Origin: Tomocerus qinae
Lineage: Eukaryota; Arthropoda; Collembola; Entomobryomorpha; Tomoceridae
Reading direction: 5' to 3'
Assembly (NCBI GenBank): GCA_020055645.1
Contig: CM034546.1
Location: 44,640,001-44,704,000 of the forward strand
DNA length: 64,000 nt
Shown: positions 35,101-47,393 of the stretch, piece by piece
Position numbering within the stretch: position 1 is the first letter of the stretch
Layout: every line of letters starts with the position of its first letter
Program-made: the position numbers and the translations under genes
The notes under the pieces: model-generated
Told to the model about the DNA's origin: nothing
Database searches by the model: none
The model's input: the letters and a program-made list of their open reading frames with translations, nothing else

Positions 35101-35794
35101 AATAAAAATTAGGGATATATTAATGAATGTGAAGCCTGCAAATACTTTTATCCATTCATCTGTTTTCCTACCAACATTTAAAAAATGTCTGTTTATTTTG
35201 TCGATGTTGTCGATAATGTTTGTTATTCCTTATGGCGTTTGGTTTATATTGAATTTTAGAACCACTAAATATTTAGATTTTCTTTGAATGCAATTAAACC
35301 ATTTCAGCAATAAATTTCATTAAATGATAATGACCCAATAAATAGATTTATTGACAAATTACGTTAATTTACTTATTACATTTCAAAGTGTTGACAACAT
35401 TTTGCTATCAGAAAATGCCCAGACAATAACACGTTAACCTACGTTAATTTACTTATTACATTTCATGGTTGCAACATATTATTATGATATCTATAATGTA
35501 TTATCCTTCCACTGAACCGAATATATATTTAGTTTTTGAACCGAAAATATTAATATACCTACTAGACTTTTTTTGAGAAATGATTGCACTTGTTCCTATC
35601 ATTCTGTCGATGTCTATTGAGGTGAGTAAGTAATTTTCTTTAAATTATTCTCATTCTCATGTTTACTGGGTTTACATCTAAAGTCTTTATGTCGATGTCT
35701 ATTGATGTGAGAAATTTTAAATTATATTTTGTCCAGTACGATTTCTACAATGTACTGTGAGCATAGCTTTAGTTTTAAATTCATTTCCACAACT

Positions 35795-38700
35795 TCAAAC
35801 CTGGGACTTTTCACCAAAGTGAAATCTTTTTTTATGTTTAGATAGAGAGCTTGATTCTTTGAATCCATTGCCACAAAACTTACATTTGTAGGGACGCTCT
35901 TTAGAATGGGTTTTTCGGTGCCTTATCAATCCACTGCTGTCGGAGAATCTCTTTTTACACAATGTACAAACATAGGGCTTTTCGCCAGTGTGCACTCTTA
36001 TATGCCGATTCAAAGAACTTTTTTGTGAAAATCTCCTTCTACAAAACCCACAATGGTAAGGTTTTTCGCCAGTGTGGACTCTTTCATGTATTTTCAGTCT
36101 ATGTTTTTCTTTGAATGTTTTTTCACAAACGTTACACTTGTAGGGACGCTCTTCCGAATGGATTTTTCGGTGCCTTAGCAATCCACAGTTTTCTGAGAAT
36201 CTCTTTTCACAAAGTGTACAATAATAGGGCTTTTCACCAGAATGAATCCTAAAATGCCTATTTAAATTCCATTTCTCATCGAATCTCTTGGCACAAATTG
36301 TACACTTATAAGGTTTTTCGACATTGCGATCTTCTCTATAGCTTTTCAAACTACTTTTTTCTCCAAACGCCTTCCCAGAAACCACAATCTTATCAAGTCG
36401 TTCTTCCGAATGAGCTCTTCCAAGATTTATCAGACCACTTTGCTGGCTAAATCCCTTTCCGGTAATGGCGCGATTGACATTCATTTCTCCTTTATCCGTT
36501 TGACCTATTTTAGGCTGTGATACCTTTCGCCATACTTTTTCGCTTTCATCAGGCTGATACTTCTTCGAATTATTTTGCTTTGAATGATTTTGTGGAAGAA
36601 CATTTCGTAATTCTTGCTGCTCTTTGTCTTTAACATTGCAGTCAACTTTTTTGTTGTCGGATTCAATCAAATGGATGGACATGTTTCGTATAAGACTGGT
36701 TGAACTGGGCTTTTCACCAGAATGAATTCTTACATGCCTTCGAAAACTACTTTTTTGGGCAAATTCCATTCCACAAGTTACACACTTAAAAGGTTTTTCA
36801 CGAGTATGAACTCTGAAATGTTCATTCAAATCCGTTTTTGCTGCAAATCTCTTTACACAAAATTCACAGCCATAAGGTTTTTCACCAGAGTGAACTATTC
36901 TATGCCTTTTCAGATTATGTTTTTCTTTGAATCCTTTTTTACAAATCTCACACTTATAAAGTCGTTTTTCCGAGTGGACTCTTTTGTGGTTAATCAGACC
37001 ATTTTGCTCGCTAAATCCTTTCCCGGAGTGATTGACACTCATTTTCTCATTATCCTTATGACCTACTTTAGGCTGTAATACTACCTTTAGACATACCTTT
37101 TTACTTTCGTCAGGCAGACATTTCTTGGAATTATTTTGCTTTGAATGAGTTTGTTGGAGAATCTTTTGTAATTCTTGCTGTTCTTTCTCTTTAACTTGGC
37201 ATTCGTCTATTTTGCTGTGGGATTCAATCAAATCACTGGGCAGCTTGCCTCCATGACTGGTAGAACTTGAATTACAGATTCTTTCCTCTGATATCTGCTG
37301 ATTGGACAACGAGCCTGAAGTCTTAGTTGAAGTACAACCATGTAGCCGTCTTTTAAAGCTTGAAAGACGCATAATACATAATATGTTAGTAGTCTGCTAT
37401 AAGAACTTTAAACTTAATCAAGAAAATTTAGAAGAAATAATTGAATTTTACCCTTCGTGGGAAGATGTTTCAATTCCATCAGCAATTTTTAAGCTGCTCC
37501 CAGAGTCTTTTCCAGATACATCGGTTTGGATCACAATTTGGCCAGCTCCGATATTATCCCGCTTTTCAGTTATCGATATAGTGTTCCCGCAATAATTCAG
37601 TTCTATAAAAATGGTAGCAAAACGATTGAAATAAATTATTAAATTGCCATTTGTTTTGGAGACTTACAATGGGTTTTATCAAGGCAAATATAACCTAATC
37701 AGGTAGCCTCTTGCCATAATATTTCAAATAAAACTTCACTTTTTTCCTCGATAACCGTAACTATGGTCCCCTATTCGGGGTTCCTCACTGAGGTACGAGT
37801 TGGGAATAAAATGGCGATTTTATTCCCAAGAATGAAAAAATTGAATTTTTATCAGAAATATTACGGGAAGAGAGTACCTTATATTGTGTTGTTATAGCTG
37901 CCTTGGGTTTTATGTTTACATTTTACATGTGTAAAATGAAGTAGGTACAAAAGAAATGGATTATAGAATAAACTCTTTCAACTGTTTAACTTTATTGTCA
38001 ACCGTATCAAAATAGTAAATGATATAATATAGGATGACAGACACAGAGAACACAGGGTTAGAAACACAGATGTGCATTGTTTTTCTTTGTTCTCCTTTGA
38101 GGATTTAGATTTCATTTTTTGGCGCTAATATATTATTGGTATAGAGATTAATTTTGCACATGCGCAAAAATTTTTTAAACCATGTTCCAAAACTGTCACT
38201 TTTGGAAACGAAACGGTAATCTGGACTAAATATACATTCGATTTAACTACATTAGTCCATAATATTTCCTTAAGTGACAGTTTAGTAAAAATTTGACTTT
38301 TACTTGTACCGTTTCTAACATGTTTATTTAGTCATGAATGATTCAAAATATATAATTCGTGAATTGATGTGAGAACACAAACATCTCCGCTAGGGACATA
38401 GACTCAGAGATAGGAATGATTAGGAATAATTTAGAATAGTGTAAAAAGGGAGGGGTGCTTATCTACTCTTTTACTGTTTGCTAGGTTCTACTCCTTTTCT
38501 TCAACTTGGCCCGTGTGTATGCGTAATAGAAACTTGTATGCACTAATAAATGTGTATGGTTGAGAGATTGATTAGTGAGAGAGAATTCAATACTATTTAT
38601 TTGATACTTTAACTTATGTAATGATTTGTCTGTCCTTTGTCTCTTCATTTTACCGCTTATGCCACACAACTCAAGTTCACAAGGTGTTGTTCCTTTCCTA

Positions 38701-40162
38701 GGTGATTACAGAATGTCAAATAGAGTAACGGAACAGATAGTTCACCCATCGTTCTGTTCCCTGATTTGCATATCGCCTCAGGCTCTCTTCTATATCCTTA
38801 CATACCTCTCATTCTCTCTGGACCTGCTCGGCGTAAACAAGAGTTGGACTGGCTCTACATTTTATATTATATTTGTGTGTGTGAATCCGAGGATAGGAAC
38901 GAGTTATATTTTGTGTATTATTGCGAGGGCGCAGAGAATCATTGCGTAATAAGGATATTGAGATAGGAAATGATATTATTCTGTATTATATGTTCTTTTG
39001 TGTTCTGAATCATTACCTTTAAGTTGTGGAGTAAACTGGCCATTTACATTCACCTACACCTGCTACCATTGGAAGAGAAGCCTCGTCTATTTATTTGGTA
39101 TTGTGTGTATTTACTTTCATTGGGCAATTGCAATTATTATTATCATTCATAAAGCATACGGTAATCCATAAGGGAATCAGACAGAAGAGAACCGATATAT
39201 ATTAATAGGAATATAAGGGATTACTTATAATAGATAGATAGGTAGTCAAATGAGGACGAAGAGGAATAAAAAGTTATCACACACAGCTAGTATCGAAGCT
39301 AGCACCTCTCGCAATCCGGGCAAGTATTCTAACCATTAAACTAAATGTGCGTATAGGAAATAAGGGAAGAATTAGGAAGAGTCATTCTAATGTGAATACA
39401 GGTATTCACATTATCTTTCTTAAAATAAGTACAATTACTTTTTGTTACTTGCTGAAAAGTTTAAAAAGGATTCTTACTTTTGTGATCAGTGTTGACAGTA
39501 GAAACACCTGAAATCAGAATTTCCGTTTCAGGAAATAAGTCTGCATCAATGTCTCCGGTATTATTCATTTCATCAATCAAATCTATTTCATCCCTTTCGA
39601 CTTTTATTTGTTCAAATGTCACATGCACAGTGTCCCCAACGATATCTGACGAAGGAATGACCAACTGATCCTGAAAGACCTCATTATAGGTATATGTAGG
39701 AATGTTGAGATTTGAGAAATCCTCTTCCGAGGTCACATTTTCATTTGCATCAGGGATATCAGAATATGTCTTCCTAAAGTCGTTATTTGGAATAGTCGAT
39801 TGGCACTCGATTAATTGTCTCCACGACTTGATGTAGTTCGGTCCATTCTCGACATCACTATTATTTGACGTTCTTCCAGAACGACGTTGTAAAATTTCAG
39901 ATTGTCCTTCAAAAACTAAAGTCGATATTTGTTTTAGATACAGTCCCATCTCCTCATCGAGATTGTACAGTTTTTCAAAAAACTTGAAACATTCCTTGCA
40001 GAATGATGATTTATCCCGAATAGAATGATTAGATGACATTTCTGTTATTGACGAATGCAAATATTTGCAGCAAATTTCAGTCAACTTTTGAGTTTCGTCA
40101 CAAGATACACCTTCTCCTTCGAATTCCTTGTAACACACGACACAATCTTTTAATGTGCTCAT
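35795..40162 (-). CDS. ZAD-like/C2H2 zinc-finger protein A
   Basis: Three exons, 40162-39478, 37602-37452 and 37358-35795, join in phases 1 and 2 with GT-AG sites and give 799 aa. Residues 1-80: a ZAD-like module with Cys pairs (CVVC and FCKEC) about 50 residues apart; ZAD modules dimerise. Residues 81-410: acidic, low-complexity linker. From about 415: three C2H2 fingers ([10 protein letters not shown]..., [10 protein letters not shown]..., [10 protein letters not shown]...), a second linker, then six fingers from about 630 to the end, joined by TGEKPY/SGEKPY linkers. A degenerate finger ([22 protein letters not shown]) precedes the second block. Predicted nuclear DNA-binding regulator (family). 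The short second exon matches the one in gene B codon for codon, supporting the model. Intron 1 (1.9 kb) contains a copy of the gene's own upstream region. Confidence 0.85.
37890..38335 (-). repeat. Extra copy of the zinc-finger upstream region, inside an intron
   Basis: Aligns with the DNA upstream of zinc-finger genes A (about 40320-40690) and B (about 50890-51270): shared ACACGTGTAAAATGAA-type, AATGGATTATAGAATAAA, CTCCTTTGAGGATTTAGATT and GGCGCTAATAT blocks. It therefore marks a third ancestral copy. The remainder of the intron, 38340-39270, shows nothing recognisable. Confidence 0.7.
39279..39352 (-). tRNA. tRNA-like sequence, probably a pseudogene or tRNA-derived repeat
   Basis: 74 bases. 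Acceptor-like ends ACGCACA/TGTGTGT pair with one wobble. An A-box-like TTAGTTTAATGG is present. The anticodon stem CTTGC/GCGAG encloses the loop CCGGATT. The T-arm GCTAG/CTAGC holds TTCGA. The loop lacks the universal U33 and the T-loop is eight bases, so a working tRNA is unlikely. Confidence 0.45.
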
Positions 40163-41195
40163 ATTTCAATTGGTTTCAGCACCGTTAGTCAGTAGGTGTA
40201 GTTTTCACATTTACCTAGACAAAAAACAAAAAAACTTTAAATTTTAAATTTAATGAAAGTGGATTTTGAGCGAATAATAATAATTTCTGACCATTAGAAA
40301 ATGTAATGAAAGCTTTAAAATGGGATTTAGGTTAACATGTTACACGTGTAAAATGAAGTTCAAATGAAATGGATTATAGAATAAATTCTTTGAACTGATT
40401 AACATTTATGTCAACCGTACCAAAATAGTAAATGATATAATAAATAGGATGACAGACACGCAGAAAACAGGGTTAGAAACACAGATTTGCATTGTATTTG
40501 TTCCTTCTCCTTTGAGGATTTAGATTTCATCTGTCGGCGCTAATATTTTATTGGAACGATATTAAATTTGCGCATGCGCAATTTTCCATGTCACTTTTGG
40601 AAACGAAACAATAATCTGGACTAACATAAATCCAATATATTAGTCCATATTTCCTTACGTGACAGTTTAGTAACATTTTTAATTTTATAGGTACTTCCAT
40701 GGTTTCCAACGTGATTGTTTGGAATCGTTTTTACTGTTTTGGCTCACTAAATCAGACCAATTAATTCGAATATGGTGTTAATAGGCAATTGCACTATTCG
40801 TCCGATTCCGAAGTTTCATTTTGCCTCAACGTTTACACTTTGGTCACCATGAGATCTACTAGTATGTTTGACCATTTTCAGATGCATTCATCATCGTCTT
40901 CTTGTTCCGATACAGATTTTTCTGAATTGTGCATGGGCTGGGCTTTTACCTGGTAGTAATTGGTAGTAGTTTTTTATTTCGTAAAGAGGGCCATTTTCTC
41001 ACAATGCGCCGGTATAAGTGTGCTCTTGTGGATGAATCACTATAGACCTAATTTTAGAATAAATTAATCCATGCTGAAGCACATCCGTTACGTCTACATA
41101 TACACGGTTACAATCTCTAAGCTGTCTACCATTCTTTCAACGTTAAAAAGTGTCAACTTCAACGGGCTTTGAGTGTGAGATAGTATTTTTCAAAG

Positions 41196-41533
41196 GATAA
41201 CTTGTATAAATTATTTCGTATATGAGGGTGGTTACGTTTTGTATATGCAAATAGATATCCCGTATATGGATAATGACAACTTGTATACGCAAATGGATAT
41301 TTTCTATATGCTCTCAGCATGGATTACTATGATCCTTAACATGATTAAATAATACAGATTGCTATACCTTATATGGATAGTCATGGATTCGCATTTGTAT
41401 TAATCTTTTACTTCATATTATCATTAATCAATGCTAAAAGAGCATATTATAAGGGATATCCATTTGAGTATACAAGTTGTCACTATCCATGTATATGGGA
41501 TATCCTTTTGCATATACAAGTTGTCACTACCCT
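41196..41533. mobile_element. Foldback MITE, block A copy (right end lost)
   Basis: Left arm from 41196 (GATAACTTGTATAAATTATT...) and a right arm ending at 41533 are inverted copies about 110 bases long, each with GACAACTTGTATA and AAATGGATAT repeats. Compared with the block B copy, the outermost part of the right arm is missing. The stretch 40163-41195 upstream is the zinc-finger upstream region with no gene. Confidence 0.72.
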
Positions 41534-41911
41534 GAGACCCCACCCTGAGAAATTCTATTATTTTCTTTGGTAACTCCACAATCCAATATTCATATCAGTA
41601 CTTGTCACTTGTTAGTATTTTTATTTATTTATATAACTTTCAATTTCCTTTAAGGCTTAAACTTTTTTGAACTCATAAATCGCATACTTTGTAACATTAC
41701 GTTTAGACACACAGACACAGTGTTTATTATTGATACATGTAAGTTTTAATAGATTATTACAAGTGCATTTATTACACGGCTGCGTATGATGCTATAATGT
41801 CAAAGATTTGCAACGATATCTAATCAACAAACAATTAAATTATTATCATTAATGAATAAATGCAAGAACTAATAAAAGGGTGGGAATAATCCGTTAAGCA
41901 AAATTAAAGTT

Positions 41912-44900
41912 TTACCATTTGTTAAACCATTTTTTAATTGATGGCATAATATTCCAAATTTTGAAAGAAAATGTCTTTTTGTGAGTCAGAGATATTGCAA
42001 AACAGGTCGAATTTTCCTTGGAAGCCTTTAGTATTCTGCTTTTTTCCCCTTCATTTTTATTACTTGAGAGCAATATGAAATATAATCCATTGAAAATCCT
42101 TGATTTTGTTGCCTGAATTACAGTGCATGTATTTTGGAGTTTATATTTGCTTCTGTTTTCGAACAAAAATTCGCATAAAAACACTAGTGCCCCCGATATA
42201 AAAACGTAAAAAATGATGACTATATTAGAATTCGTGAATTTTAAAGGACCAACGTCGTCCTTGCTAAGACAATGTCGACATTGTCTAAAGTTTTTTGAAT
42301 CGACCATTTTAAAGTATGACTCCCATTTGTGGTAAATTCCAGATTGATGTATTTGAAATAATCTTCTTTTAAAATAAGTTATTCCCAATTTAAAATTTCT
42401 TGTTGCAAAACCAAGTCCTCGTGTTCTCCTCAGAATAGCATTACTGGCCTTTCCAAAATATAATTTTCGTTTGGGATGAAGACCAGTATTATAATTCCAG
42501 TTGGAGTCATTTACAAACCAATGCAAAAGACTCTCTTTGTCAATATACATTGAATTATTACATTCAGAAATGAATTTTTGGGGAGTGACAAAGGGAAAGT
42601 TTGGATTTACATTGTGTCTCTGGTAAAGTGTATCATTTAGCTTCGACCATTGAATAAACTTTTTCGTCACATTTGTCTGAACACTTTTTGACAATGTATA
42701 TTTATGTTCCGTTTCAACATCGTCAACAAAATTTAACCACTCAATGAAAAACATGTCTGGAAACATGGAATTTAACTTTCTATTGTACATTACGTTCTGC
42801 TGGTAAAGACTAATGTTCTTTTCCATAGCTTCCTTTGGTTTATTTTCGATTTGTTTATCACATTGTATTAAGTTTTTAAAACTTACATTTGGTTTTCCAC
42901 CTATGTCACTAATACAATTTAAAAAACTTGTAGAAATTTTAGCCTCATTCAATCGGAAAGTACCATTTGAACAATGATGTATTGTAGGGCCAGTAGAAAC
43001 AATATCCTTGTGATCAATTAGATCATAAATAGATTCAATTCTCTGTACAGGTGGCTCACCAATTAAATCTGTAACAACTACACCTTTGTATCCGTTGGTT
43101 ATTACTATGAACATTAAAAGAAGAGGGCCGACGACAAGCTTCAACCAAAGTAATTTTCTATATTTGTTAGGCAAACACAACCAGAGGAAATAACGAATAA
43201 AAGTCGTCTTTAAAATGAAGTACGACCAACACGAACACAATGACAGAGGTCGAAAAGCAGTAATTAAGCAAATCCACGTCTCTGAGTCAAATGGACGAGT
43301 CAATGCTTGAAAGTTGTGAGCATCTTGTCCCAAAGTGCTGCATGAAACAAAATTGTAACCTTCTTCCAATGTCGGAATAAATTCTGATGTCATCACTAGA
43401 AAATAAAAATTCAAGTTTATACTGCATTGTCCCTGTGGCATTTTGCTTTTCGGGAGCTTGAAATCTGTCTAAATTGTATAATATATTTATGAATGTGCTT
43501 TGGACGAGAAATCTTACCCATGCATTCAAAAACATGACATTTGACCTCGTTATAGGTTCATTGGATGCAAAAATTGCTGAATATTCCCCTTTATTACACC
43601 CATAGCTTCCAAATAACATATTGAAAGGGTCAACAATTTTGAAATATTAAATACCTGTTATTAACTCATGGTTTTACTTTTAAACGGGCAAAATTTTGAT
43701 TAAACAATTCCCAACATGAAAAACTGCCTATTTCAAAAAATATTTCGTAATTTTGAAAGGGTAGAAATTTGAATTTTTTACAAAATCAAAAATTCCTGAG
43801 ATACAGAGATTGTTGACTTTCTCTGTTCTGTTAAGTTAATAAGTTAAAAATGAAGTCGATTGTCATTTTGCAACATAGCCGACAATAATATTAAAACTGA
43901 AAAATACTTTAAAACATTTTCGTCAATAACATAGACGAATTCTAAAAAACAATTAATCACAGGATATGATTTATAGAAACAAGAAATGAGTATGTTAAAT
44001 TCTATATTGTCTTGTTCCTGTTATAACCAAACATTGCGTTCCTTAACGAATGAATAAACTTTAATCCACTTATTTTATGTCCTAAAATGAAATGTGGATT
44101 AAGGCATAAATTTATTCCTTATGATTGACAGATCTCAGACTCCCTACATTTCACTAAATGTCAGAATATACTGATTAATTATTACTTACGTTCAATTCGG
44201 TTTCTAATCCAAGTCATTGTATACAATCTTTCAACTTCCCAATGAGTAGTCTAGTTTTAAATGTATTGAATCGTCTGAGATGCTCAATATACCATGATGA
44301 TCGCAGAGATTTATAGAAGCATTTGGTAAATTATTAAGGAAAATTGCCCCTAAAAAGAATTCCATTTGTCCAAGATTCAATTTCATCATTTTAATACTTT
44401 TCACAAGAAGTGTGCATTCACTAGGACTAATAATAGCCCGAAATGGATTCCTTGTACTACTCCTTGTAACAATCATTTCAAATGTTCTTTTGTTATAAAA
44501 GTTTTTCAATTCAGACTCATTTGCCTTGTCTGTAATTATATTTTTCAATGCAGTACCATCCGAATGAGACGCATTGAATAATTTTAATAGACGACATGAA
44601 TAGGACGAAACACATTGCATATAATATATTAAGGTACACACATACGCGTAGAACATTTATTATTTTCGACAGGGCTTCTCTTTAAAAAGTTCCTGTGAAT
44701 TTTTTGGTTATTTACACTTCTTCGTGGGTCCAGTAAGTTCAGATCCTTAGGGACTTTTCTAAAAATGTCATACAATTTTTTCACTTGCATCTTTTTGTCC
44801 AAGATGAACATGGTAATCAAGAGGCTTAGTGATCAGTATCCATAGAGACTTTCTAATTTGCGAATCTAAACACTTTTGGATTGCTATGGTTCAGTTTGTA

Positions 44901-45265
44901 TAGTTGTGCACCTTAAATTGCGATTACTTAGTGTATGGTAATGAAAATAGAACCTTTTAAATCGGAAATCTGTTATAGAACCATATTGTGATATAAGTGA
45001 GAAAAATTTTGACCTCCGATTAGATTGGTCAAACATTGCAAGCCAAGACCATTCAAATCGCAGGTCGTCACCATACAAATATTTTTGGGCCAACATAACA
45101 TTTACTGACGAATAGTCCTCAATATTATAAACACTATTATCTGAATATAGAATATCTCCATCACCTGGATGTGGAAATGGCATAACAAGGTTTCTTGACA
45201 TGTATAAGACGAAAAATGCTTGTCCATCATCCTCAAAATTTAGATTGATGACGATGAGTGATAGA
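41912..45265 (-). pseudogene. Ionotropic-receptor-like gene A, truncated
   Basis: The last exon 43395-41912 encodes a divergent iGluR/IR body: pre-M1 FQALTRPFDSETWICL, M2-M3 WLKLVVGPLLLMFIVITNGY, then VVVTDLIGEPPVQRIESIYDL (post-M3), a Cys- and Asn-rich ligand-binding S2 half, and M4 NSNIVIIFYVFISGALVFLC. Compared with copy B, M1 is read out of frame and restored by a later deletion. Exon 1 (45265-44190) starts mid-gene: about 890 bases holding the promoter, signal peptide and first ~120 codons have been lost. It carries a 270-base stretch absent from B and is frameshifted near LKLDYS. The middle exon lacks its acceptor. IRs are membrane chemosensory channels (family). I judge this copy dead, although its last exon stays open for about 490 codons. 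Confidence 0.75.
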
Positions 45266-45628
45266 CAGTTGAAGCGAATTAAGCATTTTGTTCTAAAATA
45301 TTTTACGAAATAAAAATTCAGCCTTCTTCTGATGTTGGATAAAGCATGGATAAAGGACCAAAGAATGAAAATGAAACATTGAATTTAAACTATGTTTGCC
45401 GGCAAGTGGGTATGATGGAGGGAGAGTATGATATTAACTATTGATTAGTAGCCCACCCACATTAACCGTCAAGCTGCAACTAAAGGCTTACTAGCAGTGA
45501 CTCCCGGAACAACCAGAGTTCAACTAGCTGGTGGCTAGTGCATAGGTGGCTAGGAGGCAAAAGCGGCTATAGTGGGCGGGTAAATTGCGAGATGGCTATA
45601 TAGTTGGCAAAACGGGCAAAAGTCAAAA

Positions 45629-45681
45629 TGGGCACCTTAAATTGCGATTACTTAGTGTATCGTAATGAAAATAGAACCTAA
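45629..45681. repeat. Short templated copy of an IR exon fragment
   Basis: About 50 bases (GCACCTTAAATTGCGATTAC... to AATAGAACCT) nearly identical to 44907-44957 in IR gene A, absent from the matching place in block B (about 63715). Confidence 0.75.
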
Positions 45682-45719
45682 ATAATACAGTAAAGAATGT
45701 AAAAATTGGCGCAAATTTT

Positions 45720-46780
45720 TGAATTTTAGGTAATTTTGCCCGGGTGGGTGGGCAAGATGTAAAAAACCGGTTGATTTAGAACTCTGGGAACAACTTTACT
45801 GAAGTGCACAGACATACACAAGGACTTTGTGAAGGGTACTGAACCATGGGACGGAATGGCTCGACACTGTTCTGCAAATTGATGTGCACTCAGAGAGAAA
45901 CCGAAACTGCCAGTGACCACAAACAAATACTAAGTTAGTACTAAGCAGTCTACTTCGACCCACCTTATTCCCTCATTTATGTGTATCCCATTGTCCAGAC
46001 TAGACTTGTGTTAGGTAGAACTCTTAGTAGCACGTAATTGGCAAATCAATACTATAACGAATATACGGAAATGACAGCTAGTTCTCCCAGCTCCAGACTA
46101 ATTACCATTTAAGTGTTTATTTTGTTAGTTTTAATATTTACAAAATTATAAAAGTTATGGAAATTACGCTACGATTTATAATGTCCATGAAATAAACTAT
46201 AAATATTGAGTTAAAAAAGTGTTTTGATTCTATCGAGATTGAAAAACAACCAAACTTTGCTTTAAATGCGCATTTGCGCAAGAATCGCTCAAATGAAAAG
46301 AAAGTTCTCATTCAATTTGAAGGGCAGGGAGCAACCATAAGCAACCACAGATCGTAGAAGAGGTGTTGGATGTTCATCACTGGATAGCGTTAACATATCT
46401 AAAGAGTGGATTTTACGAATTTTCATGACATTACAGATGAAAATTAGTTGAAACTTAGCTCTAACGTTGTTTCATAAGGCTTAACATAATCCAAGGGGGA
46501 TTTTTGGTGTAATATCAATTCTAACATCTCATGTTTTTGAGAGTTTGTTACATGAATTTGACTAGAATTTCATTTTATTATAAAATTTCTGTCACTTTGT
46601 ATGAATGAAAATAAATTAATGCATGTAATAGCAATTAACAAGTTAATGAAAATAATTATGATAATTACGATTACATTAGTTATTTAATTTAGAAGCAAAA
46701 TAAAAGATGACCTTCACAATAATCTTAAAGTGAAATTACTCAATGTTCATGTTAAGATGACTATATTTAACTACCTAATA
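45720..46780. other. Spacer between blocks A and B
   Basis: No gene seen; sequence without match to either block. A short open frame at 45726-45926 shows no recognisable features. Confidence 0.4.
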
Positions 46781-47393
46781 TTCCATCTCCATTTTTTGTT
46801 TCTTCCAATCCAATCTATATTTTTTTAAATGTCTCATACCTAAATTGTTTGTCAATTCCTTTCGGCGTTTAATTTTTATTGAATTTTAGTAATAACAATT
46901 TAGTATTTCCTTTGAATGCCATTAACGATGAATAAACCACTTTCATCAAAACATTTCAATGATACATCAAACAGATTTATTGACAAATTACATTAATTTA
47001 CTTATTACATTTCAAAGTCTTGACAACATTTTGACATCAGAAAATGGCTAGACAATAACACGTAAATATTTTGATCTCTACAATGTATTATCCTTTCGCT
47101 AAACAGAATATTAATATTAATATACTAGACATTTTTTGAGAAATGGTTATAACTGTAATTTTTGTACTGTTATTGTTAATCATAATCCAATATGAAACGA
47201 TAAATATTTGCTGAATAAGTAATTTTCTAGATATTCTTTAAATTATTCTCATTCTGTCGGATGTTTACAGGTCTTACATCATATGTCGGTGTGTATTGAG
47301 TGAGAAATTTCTAATCATATTTTGTCCTGTAAGAATTCTATAATGTACTGTGAGCATAGCTTTAGTTTTAAATTCATTTCCACAGCTTCAAAC

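Larger units (their letters stand above)
35100..45720. repeat. Tandem duplication, block A
   Basis: Aligns throughout with block B (46780-63765): zinc-finger gene, its upstream region, a foldback MITE, then an IR-like gene, in the same order and strand. Block A has extra DNA in the first zinc-finger intron (37.7-39.4 kb). Block B has the extra half zinc-finger gene and the BEL/Pao insertion. Confidence 0.85.

Noticed and set aside
36722-37078. Open frames opposite the zinc-finger exons (also 47754-48287 and 49061-49417)
   Set aside because: Antisense shadows of repeated C2H2 codons.
41373-41573. A short open frame (also 52012-52194) with a hydrophobic start
   Set aside because: Lies in the right arm of the foldback MITE and owes its frame to that repeat.
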